DNA from: Patescibacteria group bacterium
GTDB taxonomy: Bacteria; Patescibacteriota; Minisyncoccia; Phycocordibacterales; UBA12079
Direction: 5' to 3'
DNA length: 12,413 nt
NCBI GenBank assembly: GCA_018821685.1
Contig: JAHJLO010000116.1
Coordinates: 1 to 12,413 of the forward strand
Shown: positions 1 through 6,472 of the stretch, in pieces
Layout of the letters: every line of letters starts with the position of its first letter
Position numbering within the stretch: position 1 is the first letter of the stretch
Program-made: the position numbers and the translations under genes
The notes under the pieces: generated by a model
What the model was told of the DNA's origin: nothing
What the model saw: only the letters and a program-made list of their open reading frames with translations
The model's database searches: none

Positions 1-1
1 T

Positions 2-295
2 AACGGAAAAGAGTTTTCTTATCACGACTTAATTACACTAGATACAGGAATATCAATATATTTTTGTTACCCTTATCACTCTTGGGAAAGAGGAACTAAC
101 GAAAATACCAACGGGTTGCTAAGACAATATTTTCCTAAAAAAGCGGTGCATGGTAAAATTACATCAAGTGATATTAAATTAATAGAAGATAAGTTAAATC
201 ACAGACCGAGAAAACGTCTGAATTATTTAACTCCTTATGAAGTTTTTGTTAAAAAAATGAATCCAGAAAACTTCCAGGTTCAAGTTTTAATCTAA
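2..295 (+). CDS. IS30-family transposase, C-terminal fragment (5' end outside window)
   Basis: About 97 codons are visible, entering the window in frame at base 2 and ending in TAA. The start NGKEF is the stretch that normally follows the second catalytic Asp of the IS30 DDE domain. It is followed by YFCYPYHSWERGTNENTNG, LLRQYFPK and NHRPRKRLNYLTPYEVF, all hallmarks of IS30 transposases. The catalytic Glu is in the NEN of the ERGTNEN stretch. The enzyme would cut and join insertion-sequence ends as a DDE recombinase. Whether the element is intact cannot be judged because its 5' part is outside the window. The stop lies only 4 nt from the end of the convergent gene at 300, so the right end of the element must lie within or very near that gene. 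The family call is firm. Confidence 0.93.
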   Translation, partial: NGKEFSYHDLITLDTGISIYFCYPYHSWERGTNENTNGLLRQYFPKKAVHGKITSSDIKLIEDKLNHRPRKRLNYLTPYEVFVKKMNPENFQVQVLI

Positions 296-299
296 GATA

Positions 300-506
300 T
301 TATTTTCTAAAAATTTTTTTAAACAAAATGGGAATAAAAGGAATACCCAAGAAAATAATTACCAAAACAATTAATGCTAAAAAAGTATTCTTTAAATTAA
401 CAACATCAACACCTAATAAAATACTAGCGATTATAAAAACAGCACCAAAAACTAATTCAGCGAAATAATATTCGAAAATATTAAAACCTTTATTATCTTT
501 TTTCAT
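300..506 (-). CDS. Small two-helix membrane protein, unknown function
   Basis: The frame encodes 68 residues with a short polar N-terminus (MKKDNKGFN), two hydrophobic helices at about residues 14-33 and 42-60, and a basic tail KKIFRK. It lies one base downstream of the gene ending at 508 and probably shares its transcript. The segment ELVFGAVF resembles ELIFGSIF in that neighbour, so the two may be related. The convergent IS30 transposase ends 4 nt beyond the stop, so the C-terminus may be encoded by the end of the insertion sequence and the gene may be shortened. No family is recognised. Its position behind a bacteriocin-like peptide gene makes an immunity role possible, but nothing in the protein itself proves that. 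The Shine-Dalgarno site is weak. Confidence 0.6.
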   Translation of the reverse strand: MKKDNKGFNIFEYYFAELVFGAVFIIASILLGVDVVNLKNTFLALIVLVIIFLGIPFIPILFKKIFRK

Positions 507-507
507 A

Positions 508-918
508 TTAATTTCTTTTCTTCAGTATATAAAAATATTTAAATACAAAAAAAGTAGCCACGGAAAGGGATGTTAGTAAAAGTACCACAAAGAATATTTT
601 AAACAAGACAGGTGAGCCTAAAAACAAACCTCCTTGCACCAATAAAATATCTATAACAGAAGTAAACGGTAAAAAAGGAAAAAGAACAACTTGATATAAG
701 AAAATCGACCCAAAAATTAATTCAAGGAAAATAATAATATTTCTCTCGAGACTAAAATAAATACGAAACGCGTAAAGAACGGGGGTTATGGTTAAAAATA
801 AAAAAGTTATTGTAAATAAAATACAATCAAGAGACCGACAAAAAGAGGCTTTTGTGGTAAAAAAAACAATAATCAAAAATAACGTATTTATAATAGAAAA
901 GATTTTAATGTAATTCAT
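508..918 (-). CDS. Small polytopic membrane protein, unknown function
   Basis: The frame encodes 136 residues that are strongly hydrophobic, with four probable transmembrane helices (about residues 5-22, 32-52, 60-80 and 103-128) and a basic end KKRN. No Shine-Dalgarno site is seen before the ATG. An A/T-rich stretch with a possible -10 lies just upstream, so the message could be leaderless. A terminator at 936-971 separates it from the exported-peptide gene, so it is probably transcribed separately or by read-through. The next gene starts one base after its stop. The central segment LELIFGSIF recurs in altered form in that next gene. I do not recognise a family. Small membrane proteins next to a bacteriocin-like precursor are often immunity proteins, which is the best guess. 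Confidence 0.6.
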   Translation of the reverse strand: MNYIKIFSIINTLFLIIVFFTTKASFCRSLDCILFTITFLFLTITPVLYAFRIYFSLERNIIIFLELIFGSIFLYQVVLFPFLPFTSVIDILLVQGGLFLGSPVLFKIFFVVLLLTSLSVATFFVFKYFYILKKRN

Positions 919-935
919 TGTATTTATTTAAAATA

Positions 936-971
936 TTAAAAAATTAGCAAGGTGTCTTTCCCTGCTAATTT
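936..971 (-). terminator. Rho-independent terminator after exported-peptide gene
   Basis: Arms at 941-949 and 963-971 (AAATTAGCA/TGCTAATTT) are perfect 9-bp complements with a 13-nt loop. On the minus strand the stem is followed by a T-rich run. It sits 14 nt past the stop of the peptide gene and ends that transcript before the membrane-protein genes. Confidence 0.75.
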
Positions 972-984
972 GAAGATTTAACTG

Positions 985-1290
985 TTAATTCAGCAAAGCT
1001 GTCACAACAGACCAAACTTTATCAGCTGAATAAGGCCAGGCATTATAACCATACATATAATAACCCAGTGTCAGAATCTGAGTGATAGAAACGCCATAAA
1101 TGTAAGCATAGGCTGCCACCAGAGGAAAGAATTCTCCCCTCACTTCCACCATCTCATCAGATGTTAGAGCAATAGCTCCTGTATCTTTAAGAAACTCTGG
1201 CGATGATTGGCTCATTTGACTTGCAGAAGTAAGAGATGAAACCAAAAGAAAAGCTACGAGAGTTACAAGAACAAATGTTTTACGCACCAT
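985..1290 (-). CDS. Exported bacteriocin-like precursor peptide with double-glycine-type leader
   Basis: The product has 101 residues. Residues 1-24 form a Sec signal peptide (MVRKTF, hydrophobic core, likely cut near TSA-S). Residues 42-53 read LTSDEMVEVRGE. Placing G52 at -2 puts Leu at -12, Glu at -8, Met at -7 and Val at -4, which is the consensus of double-glycine leaders cut by C39 peptidases. Only position -1 (Glu instead of Gly/Ala/Ser) departs. The remaining 48 residues are hydrophobic and rich in Tyr and Trp (AAYAYIYG, GYYMYGYNAWPY), like a membrane-active or self-assembling peptide. A strong GGAGG site lies 8 nt before the ATG. The gene has its own terminator and lies about 210 nt downstream of the C39 gene, whose terminator intervenes, so it needs its own promoter in 1300-1450, where I could not fix one. 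Function is inferred from motif plus context. Confidence 0.75.
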   Translation of the reverse strand: MVRKTFVLVTLVAFLLVSSLTSASQMSQSSPEFLKDTGAIALTSDEMVEVRGEFFPLVAAYAYIYGVSITQILTLGYYMYGYNAWPYSADKVWSVVTALLN

Positions 1291-1450
1291 GATACAATCC
1301 TCCGAAAATTTTTTATTGAAAAAATGACTGCGAAAAATATCCTACCAAAATACTATTTTTTCCTCTCCTTTTATTAAATAGCAGTTAAGGTTAATGAAAA
1401 ACACTTATTAAACAAAGAACATCTGCTGAAAATACTACACTAATCTCAAA

Positions 1451-1484
1451 AATAAAAAAGCGATGAGTTGTGGAAAACTCATCA
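1451..1484 (-). terminator. Rho-independent terminator after C39 peptidase gene
   Basis: Arms at 1462-1469 and 1476-1483 (GATGAGTT/AACTCATC) form an 8-bp hairpin with a 6-nt loop. On the minus strand it is followed by GC and a T-tract (1451-1459). It begins about 17 nt past the peptidase stop. Confidence 0.85.
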
Positions 1485-1499
1485 CTTTGTAAAAATTAT

Positions 1500-2123
1500 T
1501 TAATGAACATCGTTCATTATATTTTGAATTGTTTGGTATTGAGGGAAACTCCAATCACTTGGAACTAAATCAAGAGAAGTGATTTCTTTTTCACGACTAC
1601 TTGTTAAAAATAAAGCAATGTTCCCTTTCCACAACTCGATAAACTCATCAAATAATAATGATCTATTTCCTAGCGAAGGGTCAGCTAAAAAAACTTTACC
1701 CTTTTTAAAGCCCCGAAAGACTACAAAATGCCGATACTTTGAATCCTCAAGGTAAACCAAAGCGGGCTTGCCTGTCTTAACGAGTCCTTGAAAAGGTATC
1801 TTAACGACGTAAACACCGAAACCTTCAAGTTCACCAACATCCTTAATTTCAAGTAACGACAAGCCTGTTTTAGTTATTTCTTCTTGTTTTTCTTTAGAGA
1901 TTTCTTTCAGATAGTTTACCAAAATCTCCTGTTCCTTAGCCTGTTTCCCAAATTGGAAATTAAACAGAGTCACAAGAGTAGCAACACCACAACTAAAATC
2001 ATATTGTTGTTTAACTACATTTTGATAACGTTGCTCTTGCCACGTTACAAAACCATTTTCACTGGCAAAAGAATTACCAACGAAAGAAAGTAAAACTAAA
2101 GAAAGTAAACCGATAATCTTCAC
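1500..2123 (-). CDS. Exported C39-family cysteine peptidase (double-glycine leader peptidase type)
   Basis: The start is set at GTG 2123, preceded by AAGGAGG at 2129-2135. A longer frame from TTG 2141 would bury that ribosome site. The product is 207 residues. Residues 1-20 form a signal peptide (core IIGLLSLVLLSFVG, cut near SFA-S). The C39 domain then shows Q39 (oxyanion Gln), catalytic C45 in YDFSCGVATL, H132 in YRHFVVFRG and D148 in LADPSLG. No ABC transporter or membrane domain is attached, so it should act outside the cytoplasmic membrane, unlike bacteriocin transporters with a fused C39 domain. FapD of the Pseudomonas fap operon is a comparable stand-alone C39 protein. The start overlaps the stop of the barrel gene by one base (TAGTG), implying translational coupling. 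The likely substrate is the double-glycine-type peptide encoded next downstream. The family call is firm and the substrate is inferred. Confidence 0.92.
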   Translation of the reverse strand: MKIIGLLSLVLLSFVGNSFASENGFVTWQEQRYQNVVKQQYDFSCGVATLVTLFNFQFGKQAKEQEILVNYLKEISKEKQEEITKTGLSLLEIKDVGELEGFGVYVVKIPFQGLVKTGKPALVYLEDSKYRHFVVFRGFKKGKVFLADPSLGNRSLLFDEFIELWKGNIALFLTSSREKEITSLDLVPSDWSFPQYQTIQNIMNDVH

Positions 2124-2926
2124 TAAAACCTCCTTGACCAAGATAATGAAAATGACATATCAGGAGAAAAATCAGTTAGACCCAAGCTTACAGCTGGCTC
2201 AATCACATTATTTCCAAATGTCATAGTTAGTCTTTCTGTCAGGACGACAACATCTTTTGATGAAAGTACATTTCCATCCAAAGGAACATCCCAAGAGATA
2301 TTTGTTCCCAAAGCAACACGGTCGTTAATGCCAAAAGCTATCCCAGGAGAAAAATTCAAAAAAGTTTCTTGAGAATCCAGCAAGCGAGTCATCCCTATAC
2401 TACCGACAACAATAATCGGATCAAAGCTTTTGATAGCGTTAAATTTTAAATTAACTACCTGCTCGTTAGTATCCCCAAAAGAAAGCGTGGATATTGATAA
2501 GTCCACGACAATTTCAGGAACATCCTTATCTTCTAACACCAAAACGCTTTTTCCTCCAACCTTAAAACTTTTTGAATTGACCGAATCTTCCAAAGTGTCA
2601 CCCAAAAAACTTTCTGAAAAAAAATTTCTGTTTGAGTAAGAAAATATCCCGTATGCACCCACTTTATTTGTGACTCCGTATTCGAAACCTGACATAAAGC
2701 CAACCGACTTGTTATTTTCATTAACAAGCGAAGTTTTACTGGTATTAATCTGATAATCAAAAGATGCTGTTAATCTAGAATCTCCTGAACCAAGCAAAGA
2801 CCTTGCTTCTCTAAAAGTTTCCAGGTAAGCTTTTAAATCTTTTTCAGATTCGACGCTTATTTCTTGTGCAAAAACATTTTGAGTAAAACAAATCGACAAG
2901 ATAACAGCGGTAAAAAACATCTTCAT
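2123..2926 (-). CDS. Sec-exported beta-barrel protein, probable outer-membrane pore
   Basis: The product has 267 residues. Residues 1-21 form a signal peptide (MKMFFTAVILSICF, cut near VFA-QE). A short helical, charged segment follows at about 23-45 (EKDLKAYLETFREARSLL). The rest is alternating amphipathic strands with Gly/aromatic girdles, for example FMSGFEYGVTNKVGAYGIF, and FSLSWSRRF at the C-terminus. The terminal Phe fits the beta-signal read by BAM machinery. The size and helix-then-barrel plan recall FapF and phenol-degradation MetA-type barrels, but I cannot assign a family with certainty. A strong AGGAGA site precedes the ATG, and the promoter at 3062-3089 drives it. The C39 gene overlaps its stop. 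A barrel protein implies an outer membrane, which is odd beside genes of Patescibacteria style. A role as exit channel for the processed peptide is inferred. Confidence 0.75.
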   Translation of the reverse strand: MKMFFTAVILSICFTQNVFAQEISVESEKDLKAYLETFREARSLLGSGDSRLTASFDYQINTSKTSLVNENNKSVGFMSGFEYGVTNKVGAYGIFSYSNRNFFSESFLGDTLEDSVNSKSFKVGGKSVLVLEDKDVPEIVVDLSISTLSFGDTNEQVVNLKFNAIKSFDPIIVVGSIGMTRLLDSQETFLNFSPGIAFGINDRVALGTNISWDVPLDGNVLSSKDVVVLTERLTMTFGNNVIEPAVSLGLTDFSPDMSFSLSWSRRF

Positions 2927-3061
2927 AACTTTCTCCTTGTAAAGAATTTTTATACCACCTCTAAATTAGATTTTTTAGAGTAGGCACCAGTTAAAAAACA
3001 AATCATTATTAAATTGACTAAAAACATGAAATTAATTCACTACTTACTATTTCTAAAGAGT

Positions 3062-3089
3062 AGTATAGTGTTTTTTATTTTTTTGTCAA
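3062..3089 (-). promoter_or_regulatory. Sigma70-type promoter of barrel-C39 operon
   Basis: On the minus strand a perfect -35 TTGACA (3084-3089) is followed after 16 nt by -10 TATACT (3062-3067). The predicted start near 3055 gives a leader of about 130 nt containing a small hairpin (CTCTAAA/TTTAGAG, 2959-2980) before the AGGAGA ribosome site. Apart from this and the ABC promoter region, I see nothing else in 2941-3176. Confidence 0.75.
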
Positions 3090-3176
3090 AAAATGTATCC
3101 ATTTTATAACATATTAAACTTTTAACTTTATACTTTACTCCCCATACCTTTCGTGCATTTGAGAGCAAAGTTCTCT

Positions 3177-3197
3177 GTAAAAATCTTTGATTTTTAC
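3177..3197. promoter_or_regulatory. 9-bp inverted repeat just upstream of ABC promoter, possible operator
   Basis: GTAAAAATC, TTT, GATTTTTAC is a perfect inverted repeat ending 2 nt before the -35 box of the ABC permease promoter. It has no T-tract tied to a gene end, so an operator or an upstream structural element is more likely than a terminator. Confidence 0.4.
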
Positions 3198-3199
3198 TA

Positions 3200-3227
3200 T
3201 TGCACAAAAGGTGTGGGGGTTTATACT
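3200..3227 (+). promoter_or_regulatory. Promoter of ABC permease gene, probably leaderless mRNA
   Basis: TTGCAC (3200-3205), 16 nt, TATACT (3222-3227). The -10 ends 9 nt before the ATG at 3237, leaving almost no 5' leader and no Shine-Dalgarno sequence. Confidence 0.6.
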
Positions 3228-3236
3228 ATATCTAAT

Positions 3237-4451
3237 ATGAACATCAAAACATCTTTTTTTCTTGCCCTTACTTCAGTCAAAAGAGGTAGTAAAGGAACAC
3301 TAGCAATGACAATACTTATCATGACGCTTGCTTATGTGAACCTTGTTTTTATATCTTCAATATTTGGTGGAATAATAGAAGCTATCAATACTGAATCAAT
3401 AAATAACCAGTATAGTAATATTGTTATAGAGCCAGCGGTTGATAAAAAATATATAGAAAACAAAGAAGCTGTGAGTCTTATTGATACGATTCCAGGAGTC
3501 ATCGGCAGTTCAGCTCATTATATAAATAATACTGTAATTAGTTACGACGAACGTAATGACGGTAATGATATAAAAAGTGGTAAATGGATTACAAAATCAA
3601 TCAATGTAGATGACGAAGAAAAAGTCACAAAAATTCATGAATCTATGATTGAAGGTTCTTTTTTAGAACCGAGAGATAGTAATAAAATAATAATCGGAAA
3701 AGAAATAGCTGGTGAACACGGAGGTAGTTTAGAACACTTAAGTCTTGGTGGTGTTTTTGTTGGAGATGAAATCGAAGTAAAATTCGACAATGGAATAAAA
3801 AGAGAATATACAATAAAGGGTATTTTCAGTACAAAAAGTACGCAGGTTGACCAAATGGCATTTGTAACAAAAAAAGAAATGGAATCAGTTTTAAATGTTC
3901 ATAATTTAGCATCAGAAATATTAGTGAAAATTGAAGATACTGGAAATGAAGATGTTTATATAGATGAAATAAGACAGTTAGGTTTACGAAATGAAGATTT
4001 CAAAAGGTGGGATGAATTGTTAGGATTTACATCAAGCGCAAGTGCTAGTTTTTTGTTAATTAGTTTAATCCTTGGAGTGATTGGTACAATTGTCGCAGGA
4101 GTTACTATATTTATTATAATTTTTGTAAGTGTAGTAAATAAAAGAAGGCAAATTGGAATATTGAAAGCAATCGGAATGAAAGAAGATACCATAATTTTAT
4201 CTTTCGTCATGCAGGCTTTGTTTTATGCAGTAATTGGGGTTACACTTGGAGTTTCATTTATTTTATTTGGATTACGCCCATTCTTCATATCTAATCCTTT
4301 AGACTTTCCTGTAGGCTGGGTTTCTTTGAAAGTAACATTCGATATTATAAGGATAAGTAATATTAGTTTAATTGTAGCGGCGTTGATAGGTGGATTTATT
4401 CCAGCCTACAACGGAGCTAAAGAAAGTATTTTAAAATCGATTTGGGGATAA
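3237..4451 (+). CDS. MacB/FtsX-type ABC transporter permease
   Basis: The product is 404 residues from ATG 3237. The frame could open at GTG 3153, but that would translate through the promoter. One N-terminal helix (about residues 15-38, after SFFLALTSVKRGSKGT) is followed by a large extracytoplasmic domain (about 40-260). Three C-terminal helices follow (about 268-300, 322-346, 372-392), with the cytoplasmic loop NKRRQIGILKAIGMKEDTI typical of FtsX/MacB permeases. Such proteins work as dimers with a MacB/LolD-type ATPase, using ATP to move lipoproteins, peptides or drugs without passing them through a classical channel. The ATPase gene follows after 10 nt. The pair is divergent from the bacteriocin-like module, so self-resistance or peptide export is possible but unproven. 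Confidence 0.9.
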   Translation: MNIKTSFFLALTSVKRGSKGTLAMTILIMTLAYVNLVFISSIFGGIIEAINTESINNQYSNIVIEPAVDKKYIENKEAVSLIDTIPGVIGSSAHYINNTVISYDERNDGNDIKSGKWITKSINVDDEEKVTKIHESMIEGSFLEPRDSNKIIIGKEIAGEHGGSLEHLSLGGVFVGDEIEVKFDNGIKREYTIKGIFSTKSTQVDQMAFVTKKEMESVLNVHNLASEILVKIEDTGNEDVYIDEIRQLGLRNEDFKRWDELLGFTSSASASFLLISLILGVIGTIVAGVTIFIIIFVSVVNKRRQIGILKAIGMKEDTIILSFVMQALFYAVIGVTLGVSFILFGLRPFFISNPLDFPVGWVSLKVTFDIIRISNISLIVAALIGGFIPAYNGAKESILKSIWG

Positions 4452-4461
4452 TTTATATATT

Positions 4462-5127
4462 ATGATTATTGAAGTAAAAAATTTAGATAAAACATACGGG
4501 GGAAAAGTGCCGACACACGCGCTTAAAGATATTAATTTTGGAATAAAAAAAGGTGAGTTTGTCGCTTTAATGGGTCGTAGCGGTTCTGGAAAATCAACAC
4601 TTCTACATCAACTTGGATTATTAGACACACCAACAACTGGAGAGGTTATTATGGGAGGAGTTAACTTAATGTCATTTTCCGAAAAACAGAAAGCAGAATT
4701 TCGTCTTAAAAAATTAGGTTATGTTTTTCAAGCATATGCTCTTTTACCAGAACTAACAGCTCTTGAATCTGTTTATTTACCTTTAATGCTTTTAGGAATG
4801 GCTAAAAAAGAATATGTAAAAAAAGCTACTGAGATACTAGATAAAGTAGGGCTTTCTGACAGACTACATCACTTACCAAAAGAGATGTCAGGAGGAGAAC
4901 AACAGCGCGTGGCCATCGCAAGAGCTTTAGTAAATAATCCAACAATTTTATTTGCAGACGAACCAACTGCTAACCTAGATAGTGATTCATCAAAAGTTAT
5001 CTTAAAATTATTTAAAAAACTGAATGAAGAAATTGGGCAAACAATAATAATGGTCACTCACGAACCTGACGATAAAAAATATGTAAACCGAGTAATAGAA
5101 CTAAAGGATGGTATTATACAAAATTAA
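4462..5127 (+). CDS. ABC transporter ATP-binding protein, MacB/LolD type
   Basis: The 221-residue product shows all ATPase motifs: Walker A GRSGSGKST (38-46), Q-loop Q90 in YVFQAYALLPELTALE, signature MSGGEQQRVAIARAL (142-156), Walker B ILFADEPTANLD (162-173) and H-loop H200 in VTHEP. The LLPELTA stretch after the Q-loop and the compact length match the LolD/MacB/FtsE class, which pairs with FtsX-type permeases. It follows its permease by 10 nt with no Shine-Dalgarno site and must share the transcript. The stop codon lies inside the left arm of the long hairpin that ends the unit. The substrate is unknown. Confidence 0.95.
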   Translation: MIIEVKNLDKTYGGKVPTHALKDINFGIKKGEFVALMGRSGSGKSTLLHQLGLLDTPTTGEVIMGGVNLMSFSEKQKAEFRLKKLGYVFQAYALLPELTALESVYLPLMLLGMAKKEYVKKATEILDKVGLSDRLHHLPKEMSGGEQQRVAIARALVNNPTILFADEPTANLDSDSSKVILKLFKKLNEEIGQTIIMVTHEPDDKKYVNRVIELKDGIIQN

Positions 5128-5188
5128 AAACAAAAGAAAAATTCATAGTAGCAGAACGCCTATGAATTTTTCTTTTGTTTTTAATTTT
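5120..5188 (+). terminator. 29-bp perfect hairpin terminator of ABC operon
   Basis: Positions 5120-5148 and 5160-5188 are perfect complements (29 bp, including an inner G-C) around an 11-nt loop. The right arm is T-rich and ends in TTTTAATTTT, so it can act as terminator. The left arm overlaps the ATPase stop codon. The stem is far longer than usual for a terminator and could also protect the 3' end of the mRNA. Confidence 0.75.
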
Positions 5189-5215
5189 CCACTTCCTGCA
5201 TTCTCTTTTCTAACT

Positions 5216-5221
5216 TATAAT
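5216..5221 (+). promoter_or_regulatory. -10 box of PrsW gene, leaderless start
   Basis: A perfect TATAAT ends 7 nt before the ATG at 5229, so transcription should begin at or next to the start codon. The -35 region (TTCCTG at 5193-5198) is weak. No Shine-Dalgarno sequence is present. Confidence 0.6.
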
Positions 5222-5228
5222 TTATAAC

Positions 5229-5912
5229 ATGTATGTAACTTTACTTGCTTTTTTAACAGGACTCCTTCCCGCCCTTGTGTGGCTTTGGTTTTGGCTCAAA
5301 CAAGACGCACAAAATCCAGAACCCAAAAAAAGAATTTTTTTTACTTTCGTTGCTGGTATGTTAACGGCGCTTACGGTTATTGTTTTTCAAATATCAATTA
5401 TAAATTATACCGTCCACTATAGCGCAATCAGTCTTTTACTCTTAGCCTCATCGGAAGAAATTCTTAAATATATATTTGCCTACTATATAGCTATCAGAAA
5501 AAAAGTTAACGATGAGCCCATTGATGCTGTTATTTATATGATTACCGTTGCTCTTGGATTTGCAGCAATGGAAAATATTCTTTATCTATGGAGCATATTT
5601 AACGAAGGTGATTTTATAAAAGGAATTATTGTAGGAAATACTAGATTTATGGGGGCAACTGTTTTACACACAGTTTCTTCAGGAATAGTTGGAGTAGCAA
5701 TCGCTTCTTCTTTTTATCGAAACAAATCCCTAAAAAGAACTTATTTATTTATAGGACTTATCCTATCAATCGCGTTGCACACTAGTTTTAATTTATTTAT
5801 AATTAAGACAAGCGGAGGAGAAATTTTTAATATTTTTATTTATATTTGGATAGCTATAATGATTTTATTATTGCTAATTGAAAAGATTAAAAAATTAAAA
5901 AAAAATTACTAA
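5229..5912 (+). CDS. PrsW-family intramembrane metalloprotease
   Basis: The product has 227 residues and about seven hydrophobic helices. The family's metal and active-site residues are visible: SEEILK (E76, E77, K80), AAMENILYLW (E115, N116, Y119), H147 in TVLHTVSSG, and H184 with N188 in LHTSFNLF. PrsW proteins are CPBP-like membrane proteases; the Bacillus member cuts the anti-sigma factor RsiW. Here the substrate is unknown. Hsp20 and a small membrane protein follow at short spacing, so an envelope or protein-quality stress unit is plausible. The gene has its own -10 box at 5216-5221 and appears leaderless. Confidence 0.9.
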   Translation: MYVTLLAFLTGLLPALVWLWFWLKQDAQNPEPKKRIFFTFVAGMLTALTVIVFQISIINYTVHYSAISLLLLASSEEILKYIFAYYIAIRKKVNDEPIDAVIYMITVALGFAAMENILYLWSIFNEGDFIKGIIVGNTRFMGATVLHTVSSGIVGVAIASSFYRNKSLKRTYLFIGLILSIALHTSFNLFIIKTSGGEIFNIFIYIWIAIMILLLLIEKIKKLKKNY

Positions 5913-5927
5913 CTTAAGATAAAAAAT

Positions 5928-6437
5928 ATGAAATCATTTTTCGAAAAATTAACAGGGACGGTAGACATGGAAGAATTTGAAGATAACTATGAACACGAAA
6001 ATTCTGAAAGAGAAACTAACCATTTAAAAATTGGAGCAGAAGGAATGGGAGACAACGAAGAAAGAGGTTCAATTGAGAATAATGGAGACTGGATGGAACA
6101 GGAAGAAGGAGAGTTAACCATAGATATGTACCAAGATCCAGAAAACGTTATTATCAAAACAATGGTCGCGGGAGTTCTTCCGGAAGACCTAGACGTTGCG
6201 ATCTCAAGAGACTTGGTTACTATCAAGGGAAAAAGAGAAGAATCTCACATTATTGACGAGGAAGATTATTTTGCAAACGAATTATATTGGGGTTCATTTT
6301 CAAGAACAATTACTTTACCCACAGAAATAAATATAGAGGAGGCTAAGGCAGAAGAAAAACACGGATTACTTATATTAACCCTTCCAAAAACAGATAGAGG
6401 AAGACAAACTAAACTTAAGGTTAAATCATCCCACTAG
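5928..6437 (+). CDS. Hsp20/alpha-crystallin small heat-shock protein
   Basis: The product has 169 residues. A highly acidic, low-complexity N-terminus (about 1-60, many Glu/Asn) precedes the alpha-crystallin domain (about 62-165). Domain marks are VAGVLPEDLDVAISRDLVTI, KREE, the segment YWGSFSRTITLP and the conserved GLLILTLPK near residue 150. Such proteins are ATP-independent holdases in the cytoplasm. A clear C-terminal I-X-I oligomer motif is not seen. It starts 15 nt after the PrsW stop without a Shine-Dalgarno site. A possible -10 (TAAGAT, 5915-5920) lies 7 nt before the ATG, so it may have its own leaderless message as well as operon read-through. Confidence 0.93.
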   Translation: MKSFFEKLTGTVDMEEFEDNYEHENSERETNHLKIGAEGMGDNEERGSIENNGDWMEQEEGELTIDMYQDPENVIIKTMVAGVLPEDLDVAISRDLVTIKGKREESHIIDEEDYFANELYWGSFSRTITLPTEINIEEAKAEEKHGLLILTLPKTDRGRQTKLKVKSSH

Positions 6438-6472
6438 AAAATCCAAAGCTCCCTAAAAAATAAAACAAAAAT

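Noticed and set aside
2124..2141. C39 start at TTG 2141
   Set aside because: The strong AAGGAGG site lies inside that extension and is correctly placed for GTG 2123, which also gives a better signal peptide.
3153..3236. Extended N-terminus of the ABC permease from GTG 3153
   Set aside because: It crosses the TTGCAC/TATACT promoter and a perfect hairpin, and the added residues do not resemble a permease. ATG 3237 fits the family start.
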